DNA of 64,000 bases from Enterobacter_D sp963521185 (GTDB lineage: Bacteria; Pseudomonadota; Gammaproteobacteria; Enterobacterales; Enterobacteriaceae): the NCBI GenBank assembly GCA_963521185.1, contig CAUQTV010000006.1:186001-250000 (forward strand), written 5' to 3'. This document shows positions 16,919 through 24,597 of this stretch, one piece after another (position 1 is the stretch's first letter; every line of letters starts with the position of its first letter). A program made the position numbers and the translations under genes. The notes under the pieces are model-generated. The model was not told where the DNA came from and made no database searches. It was given only the letters and a program-made list of their open reading frames with translations.

Positions 16919-17006
16919 CGCGTCAGGCATTTTTAACAGGCAACCGGTAAAACGAACTATGCTTAGCGTTTGATTTACGCCGTCTGACGCGCGGGAGAGC
17001 GCCCGT

Positions 17007-17567
17007 ATGCTGTTGAATGTTCTGATCGTGGTGTTAACCGTTATCGCTATGGAGGGCGTCGCCGCCTTTACCCATCGCTACATCATGCACGGCTTTGCCT
17101 GGCGCTGGCATGAATCGCACCACACGCCGCGAACGGGCTGGTTTGAGCTAAACGATCTGTTTGCGGTGATTTTTGCGCTGGTGGCCATCGCGCTGATTGC
17201 CGTGGGCAGCGCGGGCGTCTGGCCGCTACAGTGGATTGGCGCGGGCATGACCGCCTACGGCGCGCTCTATTTTCTGGTGCACGACGGGCTGGTGCACCAG
17301 CGCTGGCCGTTTCACTGGGTGCCGCGCAAAGGCTATCTCAAACGGTTATATCAGGCGCACCGGCTGCACCACGCGGTGCGCGGTCGCCAAGGCTGCGTCT
17401 CCTTCGGCTTTTTATACGCCCAACGCCCCGCCGCGCTGGAAGCGGAACTGCGCAAACGTCACGCCCGCCGCGCTACACGACGGGACGCTGCCAAAGCCGC
17501 GCCGGGCGAGGCGTCGGCGTCTTCATCCAGCACAGTGCCACCTGACCAGGCGCCGCCGCCAGCATAG
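17007..17567 (+). CDS. crtZ: Beta-carotene hydroxylase CrtZ
   Basis: CrtZ is a membrane di-iron hydroxylase that converts beta-carotene to zeaxanthin. The four His motifs of the fatty acid hydroxylase family are present: HRYIMHG, HESHHTPR, HDGLVHQR and HRLHHAV. Hydrophobic segments lie near residues 3-22, 52-70 and 75-92. The protein has 186 aa, with a low-complexity Ala/Ser/Pro tail after residue 155. It is transcribed against the other crt genes, as in Pantoea and Cronobacter, and its 3' end overlaps that of crtB by 95 bp. GCGGGAGAG precedes the ATG. The overlap implies that convergent transcripts could form double-stranded RNA. Confidence 0.94.
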   Translation: MLLNVLIVVLTVIAMEGVAAFTHRYIMHGFAWRWHESHHTPRTGWFELNDLFAVIFALVAIALIAVGSAGVWPLQWIGAGMTAYGALYFLVHDGLVHQRWPFHWVPRKGYLKRLYQAHRLHHAVRGRQGCVSFGFLYAQRPAALEAELRKRHARRATRRDAAKAAPGEASASSSSTVPPDQAPPPA

Positions 17568-18405
17568 CGATTTTTTCACTTTTGCGCGTGTGCTGGCGCG
17601 TGTCCCAGGCCGCTGGCCCTGCCGCTTTCACCTTCACACCAATTTCCCGGTACACGCTGCGCGCGGTGGCAATCGCCAGCGCACAACGCGGCGGTAACGC
17701 ACTAATGCCCTCCAGCGCCGAGGCATAATAGGGTTCAGCGGCATCCACTAACCGTGCGGCGAGGGTCGCCAGCGCCACACGGTGCTCGCGCAGGGCGTAG
17801 TTTTCCGGCGTCAGTCCCGCGTCAGCAAGCCACTGCGTCGGCAGATAGCAGCGCCCGATGGCGGCATCGTCAATAATATCGCGGGCGATGTTGGTCAACT
17901 GAAACGCCAGCCCCAGATCGCAGGCGCGATCCAGCACGCGGGCCTCGCGCACCCCCATGACCTGCGCCATCATCAGCCCAACGACCCCCGCCACGTGATA
18001 GCAGTAGCGCAGCGTATCGTCGAGGGTGTGATAGGCGGTTCCCGCCACGTCCATCGCAAAGCCGTCGAGATGATCAAACGCCAACCTCGGCGCAATATCA
18101 TGCATCAGCGCCACCTCCTGAAAGGCTTTAAACGCCGGATCGGACATCGACTGCCCTTCACAGGCCTGCAAAGTGGCAATGCGCAGCAGCGCCAGCCGCT
18201 TTTCAACGTCGACTGTGGGCGGCGTATCCGCCCGCGCGCCGAGCGTCTGGTCATCGATCACGTCGTCGCAGTGGCGACACCAGGTGTAGAGCATCAGCAC
18301 GCTGCGACGGGTGGCAGGATCAAAGAGTTTTGCCGCCGTGGCAAAGCTGTTCGAGCCTTTTTCCATGGTCTGCGCGGCGTGATCTAACAGCGGCTGCACG
18401 GTCAT
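17473..18405 (-). CDS. crtB: Phytoene synthase CrtB
   Basis: CrtB condenses two geranylgeranyl diphosphates to 15-cis-phytoene. The 310 aa contain both metal-binding aspartate motifs: DDVIDD at 47-52 and DIIDD at 176-180 followed by AAIGRCYLP. The start ATG overlaps the crtI stop by 4 bp (ATGA), so translation is coupled. The 3' end overlaps convergent crtZ, and the last 30 or so residues (from TRQHTRKSEK) lie in that shared part. It is the last gene of the crtE-X-Y-I-B operon. Confidence 0.95.
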   Translation of the reverse strand: MTVQPLLDHAAQTMEKGSNSFATAAKLFDPATRRSVLMLYTWCRHCDDVIDDQTLGARADTPPTVDVEKRLALLRIATLQACEGQSMSDPAFKAFQEVALMHDIAPRLAFDHLDGFAMDVAGTAYHTLDDTLRYCYHVAGVVGLMMAQVMGVREARVLDRACDLGLAFQLTNIARDIIDDAAIGRCYLPTQWLADAGLTPENYALREHRVALATLAARLVDAAEPYYASALEGISALPPRCALAIATARSVYREIGVKVKAAGPAAWDTRQHTRKSEKIAMLAAAPGQVALCWMKTPTPRPARLWQRPVV

Positions 18406-19880
18406 TGACGATCCTCCAGCATTAAACGGGCAGTGGCTTTTGCCGAGCCGACAACGCCCGGCACGCCTGCGCCTGGGTGCGTGCCTGCACCAACCAGGTA
18501 GAGATTGGCGATGTCGTCATCGCGGTTATGCGGGCGAAACCAGGCGCTTTGCGTCAGCAGCGGTTCGATGGAGAACGCCGATCCGAGATGCGCATCCAGC
18601 ACGTCGTGAAAATCCGCCGGGGTAAACATGCGGTGCGTCACCAGCTGTTCGCGCAGCCCTGGCATATAGCGCGCTTCCAGATAATCAAAAATGCGCTCGC
18701 GCAGCCGGGGGCCTTCCACCGCCCAGTCCAGCGGCGCGTTGCCCAGATGCGGCACCGGGGCCAGCACGTAAAAACTGCCGCAGCCCGGCGGCGCGAGCGT
18801 GGGATCGGTCACGCACGGCGCGTGCAGGTAGAGCGAGAAATCCTCGCTCAGCGTCGCTCCGTGGAAGATCTCATGGATCAGCGCTTCGTAGCGCGGACCA
18901 AAACAGATCGTATGGTGCGCCAGCTGCGAATGGGGCTGATTCAGCCCAAAGTAGAGCACAAACAGCGAGTTGCTCATGCGCTTGCGAGTCAGCGCTTTCG
19001 CGCGTTTTTGCCCGACGGGCGAGCGTCCCAGCAGCTTTTTATAGGTGTTCACCACATCGGCGTTCGAGGCCACCGCCGTGGCGGCAAAGGTGCGCCCGTC
19101 CACCAGTTGCACATGAGTGACGTTATTGTCCTGCACCGCAATCTCCTCCACGCGCGCATTCAGCTCCAGCTCGCCGCCCAGATCGCGAAACAGCCGCACC
19201 ATGCCCGCGATCAGCGCGCCGGTGCCGCCCTGCGGGAACCAGACGCCCCACTCGCGCTCAAGGGCGTGGATCAAGGTATAAATGGACGATGTGGCAAAGG
19301 GATTACCGCCCACCAGCAGCGAATGAAAAGAGAACGCCTGACGCAGATGCTCTTCTTCAATAAAGCGCGACACCGACTGGTAAACGCTCTGCCAGGCCTG
19401 CAACCTGAGCAGCTGCGGCCCGGCGCTGACCATGTCGCGAAACGACAGAAACGGCACCGTGCCGAGGCGCAAATAGCCCTCGCGGAACACCGCCTGCGAG
19501 TAGTCCAGAAAGCGGCGGTAGCCGTCAACATCGCGCGGATTAAAGCGGGCGATTTGCGCTTCGAGCGCGGCGCTGTCGTTGTCATAATCCAGCGTTTTGC
19601 CGCTCTCCCAGCACAGGCGGTAAAAGGGTTTCACCGGCAGCAGGGTGACGTAATCCTCAAGCCGCTTGCCCGCCAGCGTAAACAGCTCTTCGATAGCACC
19701 AGGGTCGGTGATCACCGTCGGCCCGGCGTCGAAGGTAAATCCAGCGTCTTCGTAGACGTAGGCGCGGCCACCCGGCTTGTCGCGCTGTTCCAGTATGACG
19801 GTGGGCATGCCCGCCGCCTGGAGACGAATGGCCAGCGCCAGCCCGCCAAATCCTGCGCCAATCACCACGGCTTTTTTCAT
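18402..19880 (-). CDS. crtI: Phytoene desaturase CrtI
   Basis: CrtI is the FAD-dependent bacterial phytoene desaturase that makes lycopene in four steps. The 492-aa protein has the N-terminal dinucleotide fold VIGAGFGGLALAIRLQAAG with the PGGRAYV extension, and the C-terminal family signature (LYLVGAGTHPGAGVPGV). Length is that of other enterobacterial CrtI. It overlaps crtY by 4 bp at its start and crtB by 4 bp at its end. A 507-codon frame on the opposite strand is a GC-bias shadow. Confidence 0.96.
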   Translation of the reverse strand: MKKAVVIGAGFGGLALAIRLQAAGMPTVILEQRDKPGGRAYVYEDAGFTFDAGPTVITDPGAIEELFTLAGKRLEDYVTLLPVKPFYRLCWESGKTLDYDNDSAALEAQIARFNPRDVDGYRRFLDYSQAVFREGYLRLGTVPFLSFRDMVSAGPQLLRLQAWQSVYQSVSRFIEEEHLRQAFSFHSLLVGGNPFATSSIYTLIHALEREWGVWFPQGGTGALIAGMVRLFRDLGGELELNARVEEIAVQDNNVTHVQLVDGRTFAATAVASNADVVNTYKKLLGRSPVGQKRAKALTRKRMSNSLFVLYFGLNQPHSQLAHHTICFGPRYEALIHEIFHGATLSEDFSLYLHAPCVTDPTLAPPGCGSFYVLAPVPHLGNAPLDWAVEGPRLRERIFDYLEARYMPGLREQLVTHRMFTPADFHDVLDAHLGSAFSIEPLLTQSAWFRPHNRDDDIANLYLVGAGTHPGAGVPGVVGSAKATARLMLEDRQ

Positions 19881-21037
19881 TTGTTCCCTCGCATTAATGT
19901 TGGCGTGTTCAGCGCCGCGCGCAGCGCCTCTCCGGGCGGTACGGGCGGTTTGCCGATGAGAATGCGTGCCTTATCACCGAATGAGGGCGCACCCGCATAA
20001 AAGCGCGCGATGGTGGCCTCCGGCAGGCGGTAGAAACGCTGCATCACCTGCCAGCGATCCTCAGGTCGCCCGGCCAGAAACAGCATGCGGTTAAGCAGGC
20101 GGAAAAACCGCTGCTGCCGCCACTGGCAGAGCGACTGCGAGCGCGTGAGCGCATACAGGCTTGCGGCGTCAAGGGGCAGGCTGTCCGCGATGCTGTCGGC
20201 CAGCCGCACCGCCAGCGGCAGTGAATAGCCGGTGGTGGCGTGAAACAGTCCGGCGCGCAGGCCCGCGCGCGGCTGTCCGGGTGAACGCTGCCAGAAGGCG
20301 TGAATGTCACCGGAGAGGGTGATCGGCAGACAGCCGGACTCTTCGCGCTGCAACGTTTTCAGCCGCCACTGCTGTTGCGCCGCATACTCGCGAAGGGTCT
20401 GGCGCAGCGCAGGGGGCGAGAACGCTGGCGTGTCGGCGTAGCGCGTATCCTCAATGAGCAGCGAGTCGGGGGTGAGCGGCAGGGTGTAAACAAAGCGGTA
20501 GCCCTGCTGCTGCGTGACCGTGGCGTCCATCAAAATCGGCACCGTCAGGCCGTGGGGTTTGTCGAGCAGCCACTGCTGGCCGACAAACACCTGATAGCCC
20601 ACCCTTAGTGCGGCATCGCTCTCCATGCCCCGCCCGTCGATCACCGCACGCGCACGCAGCACCTCGCCGCTGGCGAGCGTGACCTGCTCAGGTGACACCG
20701 CCGCCACCGGCGTATTGAGCCGCAGCCGCTCGCCCATCTCCTGCGCCAGCACCTGTGCAAACCGCTCAGAGGTGATGGCGTAATACGCGCCGGGCAGCCG
20801 CCGGGTAAACGCGGGAAAGCGCACGTCGTAGCCGCCCCAGACGTGCGCCACCAGCGGAGTGAGCCAGGCGCGCTGGGCGTCGGTGACGTCGTCATGGTGA
20901 AAAGACCAGGTGTGATTGCCGCCCGCCGCCGCCCCCGCTTCAAGAAGAGTCACGTCGAGCGCGGGCCAGCGCTGTTTTAGCCGCAGGGCAATCAAACCGT
21001 TGGCGAGTCCCGCCCCGACCAGAATCAGATCCTTCAC
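19877..21037 (-). CDS. crtY: Lycopene beta-cyclase CrtY
   Basis: CrtY cyclises both ends of lycopene to give beta-carotene. The 386-aa protein has an N-terminal FAD/NAD(P) fold (LILVGAGLANGLIALRL), the conserved TLLEAGAAAGGNHTWSFH stretch and the RAGLRAGLFHATTGYSLP region of bacterial cyclases. It overlaps crtX by 4 bp and crtI by 4 bp, so X, Y, I and B are translationally coupled. It is membrane-associated by analogy with the family. Confidence 0.95.
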   Translation of the reverse strand: MKDLILVGAGLANGLIALRLKQRWPALDVTLLEAGAAAGGNHTWSFHHDDVTDAQRAWLTPLVAHVWGGYDVRFPAFTRRLPGAYYAITSERFAQVLAQEMGERLRLNTPVAAVSPEQVTLASGEVLRARAVIDGRGMESDAALRVGYQVFVGQQWLLDKPHGLTVPILMDATVTQQQGYRFVYTLPLTPDSLLIEDTRYADTPAFSPPALRQTLREYAAQQQWRLKTLQREESGCLPITLSGDIHAFWQRSPGQPRAGLRAGLFHATTGYSLPLAVRLADSIADSLPLDAASLYALTRSQSLCQWRQQRFFRLLNRMLFLAGRPEDRWQVMQRFYRLPEATIARFYAGAPSFGDKARILIGKPPVPPGEALRAALNTPTLMRGNK

Positions 21038-22242
21038 GGTCTTTGCGTGCTCCTGTTCAAAAGGGCCTGTTCAATCAGACTGGCGGCCCGGTTTGCGCCA
21101 CCCGCCGCGTGCAGTTCGTCGCTAACCTGCCCAATGCGCCGGGCATAATCCGGCTCGCTCAACAGGTGCTCAAGCGCTTTTGCCAGGTGATGACTGGTGG
21201 AAAAGCGCGACACGCGTCGGCCAATGTTGCTCCAGGCGACGCGCGCCGCCACCGCCGGTTGATCAAACGCCACCGGCATCGCCAGCACCGGTGTGGCAAC
21301 GGCCACCGCTTCAAGGACGGTGTTCAGACCGCCGTGGGTGATGATGACGTCGGCGTCGCGCAGGAACCGCGGCTGATCGACAAAACCGCGCACCCAGGTC
21401 GCGCCGCTGTGGTACAGCGCTTCCTCCTGCGCCGCGCTCAGCCCGTCGCAGTGGGCAATCATCACCTGTGCGCCCACCGCTTTGCAGGCGGCGGCAATTT
21501 TGTGAAACAGTCCGGCACGATGGCCTTGCAGCGTGCCAAGCGAGGCGTAAACACGGGGTACCGTGCGCGGCGTTTTTTCCCCGCGCAGCGGCAGATCCTC
21601 ACGCAGCGCGCCGACGTAGTGAAAACCGTCCGGCAGCGCTTTACGCGGGAAATCGAGGGCCGGAATGCACTGGGCGATTTGTACCCGCGTGGATAAACAG
21701 TGATCGAGACGGTGGCGCGGGGTCAGGCCAAAACGCGCCGCATGGTGGGCGATCACCCGTTCGTGCGGACGCATCAGCCGGTCGTAAATACGCTCGCTGG
21801 TGCGGTAAAGGCGCTGGGCGTTGTCATCATCGGCATAGCGAAAAGGCATCACTGGCAGCGGATAATCCGCCTCGCGGTTTACCGGCAGCGCACAGGCCAC
21901 CGAGGCAAACGGTAGGCCCAGCGCATCGGCGACGATCCCGCCCGCCGGTTCCATTTGATCGACGATCAGCGCATCAACGGCGAGGGCGTCAACGATCGCC
22001 GGAAGCTGTTGACACAGAATATCGGTCAGCGACGACAGGGCCTGGATCAGCTGAAAAAGATTGCCACCGCTGTGCCGTTTTACCCGCCGCTGCGCCTCGC
22101 GCAGTGCTTCGCTCAGCGGATAAGCGGCGTCGTCCGCGATAAAGGTGACCCGATGCCCACAGCGAATGAGCGCCTGCGCCAGCGCGCGCAGCGCCTGAAG
22201 ATGGCTGAAAAGAGGCGGTGAGATCACCGCGAAATGGCTCAC
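21034..22242 (-). CDS. crtX: Zeaxanthin glucosyltransferase CrtX
   Basis: CrtX is a GT1-type enzyme that transfers glucose from UDP-glucose to zeaxanthin hydroxyls, giving the water-tolerant diglucoside typical of yellow Pantoea and Cronobacter. The 402 aa have the N-terminal MSHFAVISPPLFSHLQALRA, the acceptor-domain DQMEPAGG region and the nucleotide-sugar signature with ITHGGLNTVLEA near residue 305. It starts 57 bp after crtE and overlaps crtY by 4 bp. No idi gene (isopentenyl diphosphate isomerase) lies between crtE and crtX, unlike in some relatives. Confidence 0.94.
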   Translation of the reverse strand: MSHFAVISPPLFSHLQALRALAQALIRCGHRVTFIADDAAYPLSEALREAQRRVKRHSGGNLFQLIQALSSLTDILCQQLPAIVDALAVDALIVDQMEPAGGIVADALGLPFASVACALPVNREADYPLPVMPFRYADDDNAQRLYRTSERIYDRLMRPHERVIAHHAARFGLTPRHRLDHCLSTRVQIAQCIPALDFPRKALPDGFHYVGALREDLPLRGEKTPRTVPRVYASLGTLQGHRAGLFHKIAAACKAVGAQVMIAHCDGLSAAQEEALYHSGATWVRGFVDQPRFLRDADVIITHGGLNTVLEAVAVATPVLAMPVAFDQPAVAARVAWSNIGRRVSRFSTSHHLAKALEHLLSEPDYARRIGQVSDELHAAGGANRAASLIEQALLNRSTQRP

Positions 22243-22299
22243 GATCGTCCTCTGAACCGGGCGCAGGCGGCAGATATCATTACGGCGTCCTTTTGCTGT

Positions 22300-23223
22300 T
22301 CAGGCGATCTTCATGATCGGGTAGGTCTCCGCCAGTTTATTGCCGAGCCAGGCGTGCATAAATTCACGAATGGCGTTGCCTTTCAGACAGGCATGGTTCA
22401 AATGCCCCTCCGCCCGCTGAATATGCTCATACAGTTTTTGCCGGGCGAGTTCTTTGCCCAGCACGTTAACCAGCGTCGATTTGCCTTTGTCCTGGTGCGG
22501 ATCTTTGCCGGTTGATACCAGCCCGTCGCAGAGATCGTCAACTAACTGAAATGCCTGACCAAAATCGAGCGCAAACTCCCGCAGCTTCTGGCGGGTTACT
22601 TCACTGGCGTCGGCGGCGATGGCGATAATTTGCAGCATGGCGCTAAACAAAATGCCGGTTTTCAGATGGTTGGTGCTGAGAATGGCGTCAGTGGTGCGAT
22701 CGCCGCACCCCTCACGCAGATCGCGGAACTGCCCCAGCACCAGCCCCTGCACGCCCACCGCGCTCGCCAGTTCGCTGACCACCCGCGCGCACCGCTCCCC
22801 GGCGAGATCGCCGCTGGCGGAGGCGAGGCCAAAAGCTTTGGTCAAAAGCCCAATCGAGGCGAGGATCGCCACACTCTCACCGTATTTTTTATGCGTAGTG
22901 GGCTGGCCACGACGCAGGTCAGCGTCGTCCATACAGGGCATATCGTCGAGCATCAACGAGGCGGTGTGGATCATCTCTACCGCGCAGGCGAGATCCAACA
23001 GCGTGTGCGCCTGCCCGCGAAAACCCAGGTCGCGCGCCGCCAGCAGCATCAGCACCGGGCGAATGCGTTTGCCGGGGGCCATGACGCCTTCGCGCATGGC
23101 GAGACTGACCACGTCCTGAGGATCCGCTTCGGGCAACAAGCCAGTGAGATGTTCATCAATCGATTTTTTTAACATGCCCGGTTCGCTATTATGCAAAAAA
23201 TAGCTATCACTACGACTCGACAT
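22300..23223 (-). CDS. crtE: Geranylgeranyl diphosphate synthase CrtE
   Basis: CrtE extends farnesyl diphosphate to the C20 precursor of carotenoids. The 307-aa protein has the first aspartate-rich motif DDMPCMDD at 93-100 with RRGQPTTHKK after it, and the second motif DDLCD at 229-233. Start at MSSRSDSYF is taken; an internal ATG at codon 18 (MLKKS) is an alternative, since the first 17 residues are poorly conserved. It is the first gene of the crt operon; its promoter should lie in 23224-23370, just beyond the terminator at 23371-23400. Confidence 0.95.
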   Translation of the reverse strand: MSSRSDSYFLHNSEPGMLKKSIDEHLTGLLPEADPQDVVSLAMREGVMAPGKRIRPVLMLLAARDLGFRGQAHTLLDLACAVEMIHTASLMLDDMPCMDDADLRRGQPTTHKKYGESVAILASIGLLTKAFGLASASGDLAGERCARVVSELASAVGVQGLVLGQFRDLREGCGDRTTDAILSTNHLKTGILFSAMLQIIAIAADASEVTRQKLREFALDFGQAFQLVDDLCDGLVSTGKDPHQDKGKSTLVNVLGKELARQKLYEHIQRAEGHLNHACLKGNAIREFMHAWLGNKLAETYPIMKIA

Positions 23224-23370
23224 CGCGACATCACCCGTCTTGTTTTTTTGATTGTAAATTTAACCGTAGACCGGGCGGGAAGGTCTCGCCATAGCACTGA
23301 AGGAATTTTACATTGTCGCGGGATTTAATCGGCGGGTGCAGCCCTGCTGCATACGTAATAAATATGAAAT

Positions 23371-23400
23371 AAAACGGCGCTAAATACGCGCCGTTTTATT
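23371..23400 (-). terminator. Bidirectional terminator before the aldo/keto reductase end
   Basis: AAAACGGCGC pairs with GCGCCGTTTT around a 7-nt loop, 33 bp beyond the reductase stop. Both strands end in T-rich sequence, so it separates that gene from the crt promoter region. Confidence 0.88.
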
Positions 23401-23432
23401 TAATGTGATTGGTAAAAAAGCAAACACACTAT

Positions 23433-24395
23433 TTACGCCTGCTGGTTACCCGCCTGCGTCAGTTCGGCAATATCCTGCGCCGTCAGGGTTAATTCCAGCG
23501 CGGGTACGAAGCCGTCGATTTGCGCCACGCTGGTGGCGCTGACAATCGGTGCGGTGACGCCAGGTGCGGCAATAAGCCAGGCCAGAGCCACCTGCGCTGG
23601 CGCAACATTATGGCGAGCGCTGACGTTATCGAGCGCCGTTAAAATAGCCTGACCGCGCGGATTTAAATATTTGGCGATGCCGGAGCCGCGCTGGCTTTTA
23701 TTCAGGTCTTTCTCACTGCGGTATTTACCGGATAAGAAACCAGAGGCCAGGCTGTAATAGGTCACCACGCCGATATTTTCCTTGATCACCAGATCCTGCA
23801 ACGCGCCTTCAAAACTGCTGCGGTCATAGAGATTATATTCCGGTTGCAGCACCTGATAGCGCGGCAGATGGTGCGCGTCGGCGCTGGCAAGCGAGGCGGC
23901 AAGCTGTTCGGCATTCAGATTCGATGCGCCGATGGCGCGAATTTTCCCGGCCTTGAGGAGTTTCTCATACGCGCCGAGGGTCTCTTCGTACGGCGTGGCA
24001 TCGTCCGGCCAGTGGGAGAAATAGAGATCGATATGATCGGTTTGCAGGCGGCGCAGTGAATCTTCCACCGCGCGGGCAATCCACTTCGCGCCCAGTCCCT
24101 TTTTATCCGGCGCGCCGAGATCCGCTCCGACTTTGGTAAACAGCGTAATCTTATCCCGCGCGCCGGGGTGCGCTGCCAGCCACTTGCCGATAATGGTTTC
24201 CGACTCGCCACCCTGATTACCGGGCACCCAGGCGGAATACACATCGGCGGTGTCAATCGCCGTTAATCCGCGCTCCAGCAGCGCGTCTAACAGGCTGAAA
24301 CTGGTTTTCTCATCAGCGGTCCAGCCAAAAACATTGCCGCCAAAAACCAACGACGGGATCTGTAATCCGGTGTTACCTAATGCACGTAAAGTCAT
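23433..24395 (-). CDS. Aldo/keto reductase
   Basis: This 320-aa NADPH-dependent oxidoreductase belongs to the AKR superfamily (TIM barrel, cytoplasm). Catalytic residues are visible: the Asp and Tyr in IDTADVYSAW near residues 48-53, the Lys in LFTKVG near 87 and the His in YFSHWPDD near 130. SNLNAEQL and the C-terminal cofactor-binding region (PIVSATSVAQIDG) also fit. Substrate is unknown; the sequence resembles the YajO/Tas-like group. It stands alone between the crt genes and lhr, with terminators on its 3' side. Confidence 0.88.
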   Translation of the reverse strand: MTLRALGNTGLQIPSLVFGGNVFGWTADEKTSFSLLDALLERGLTAIDTADVYSAWVPGNQGGESETIIGKWLAAHPGARDKITLFTKVGADLGAPDKKGLGAKWIARAVEDSLRRLQTDHIDLYFSHWPDDATPYEETLGAYEKLLKAGKIRAIGASNLNAEQLAASLASADAHHLPRYQVLQPEYNLYDRSSFEGALQDLVIKENIGVVTYYSLASGFLSGKYRSEKDLNKSQRGSGIAKYLNPRGQAILTALDNVSARHNVAPAQVALAWLIAAPGVTAPIVSATSVAQIDGFVPALELTLTAQDIAELTQAGNQQA

Positions 24396-24597
24396 ATTGC
24401 CTAACCTCAGCAGATGGATAATATTTCATCCTTTTCTTTTTTCGCCAGCAGATCAAGTACCAGGCGCGTGGATCGCCCATATGGTTAAAATAAATATATC
24501 CATTTACGTTTATTCGCTAAATGAAATAGCGGGTTGGCAGGAAATAAGAACGTTATTACCGGTACGTTATTTATTTCCTGTTCTTTATCAGTTTCTA

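Noticed and set aside
16919..16991. Long-range inverted repeat CGCGTCAG / CTGACGCG before crtZ
   Set aside because: The arms are 57 bp apart with no T-run; it may be chance in GC-rich DNA, so neither terminator nor operator is claimed.
18477..20000. 507-codon plus-strand frame opposite crtI
   Set aside because: It is an antisense shadow caused by high GC at third codon positions; it lacks family features and runs opposite a well-supported desaturase.
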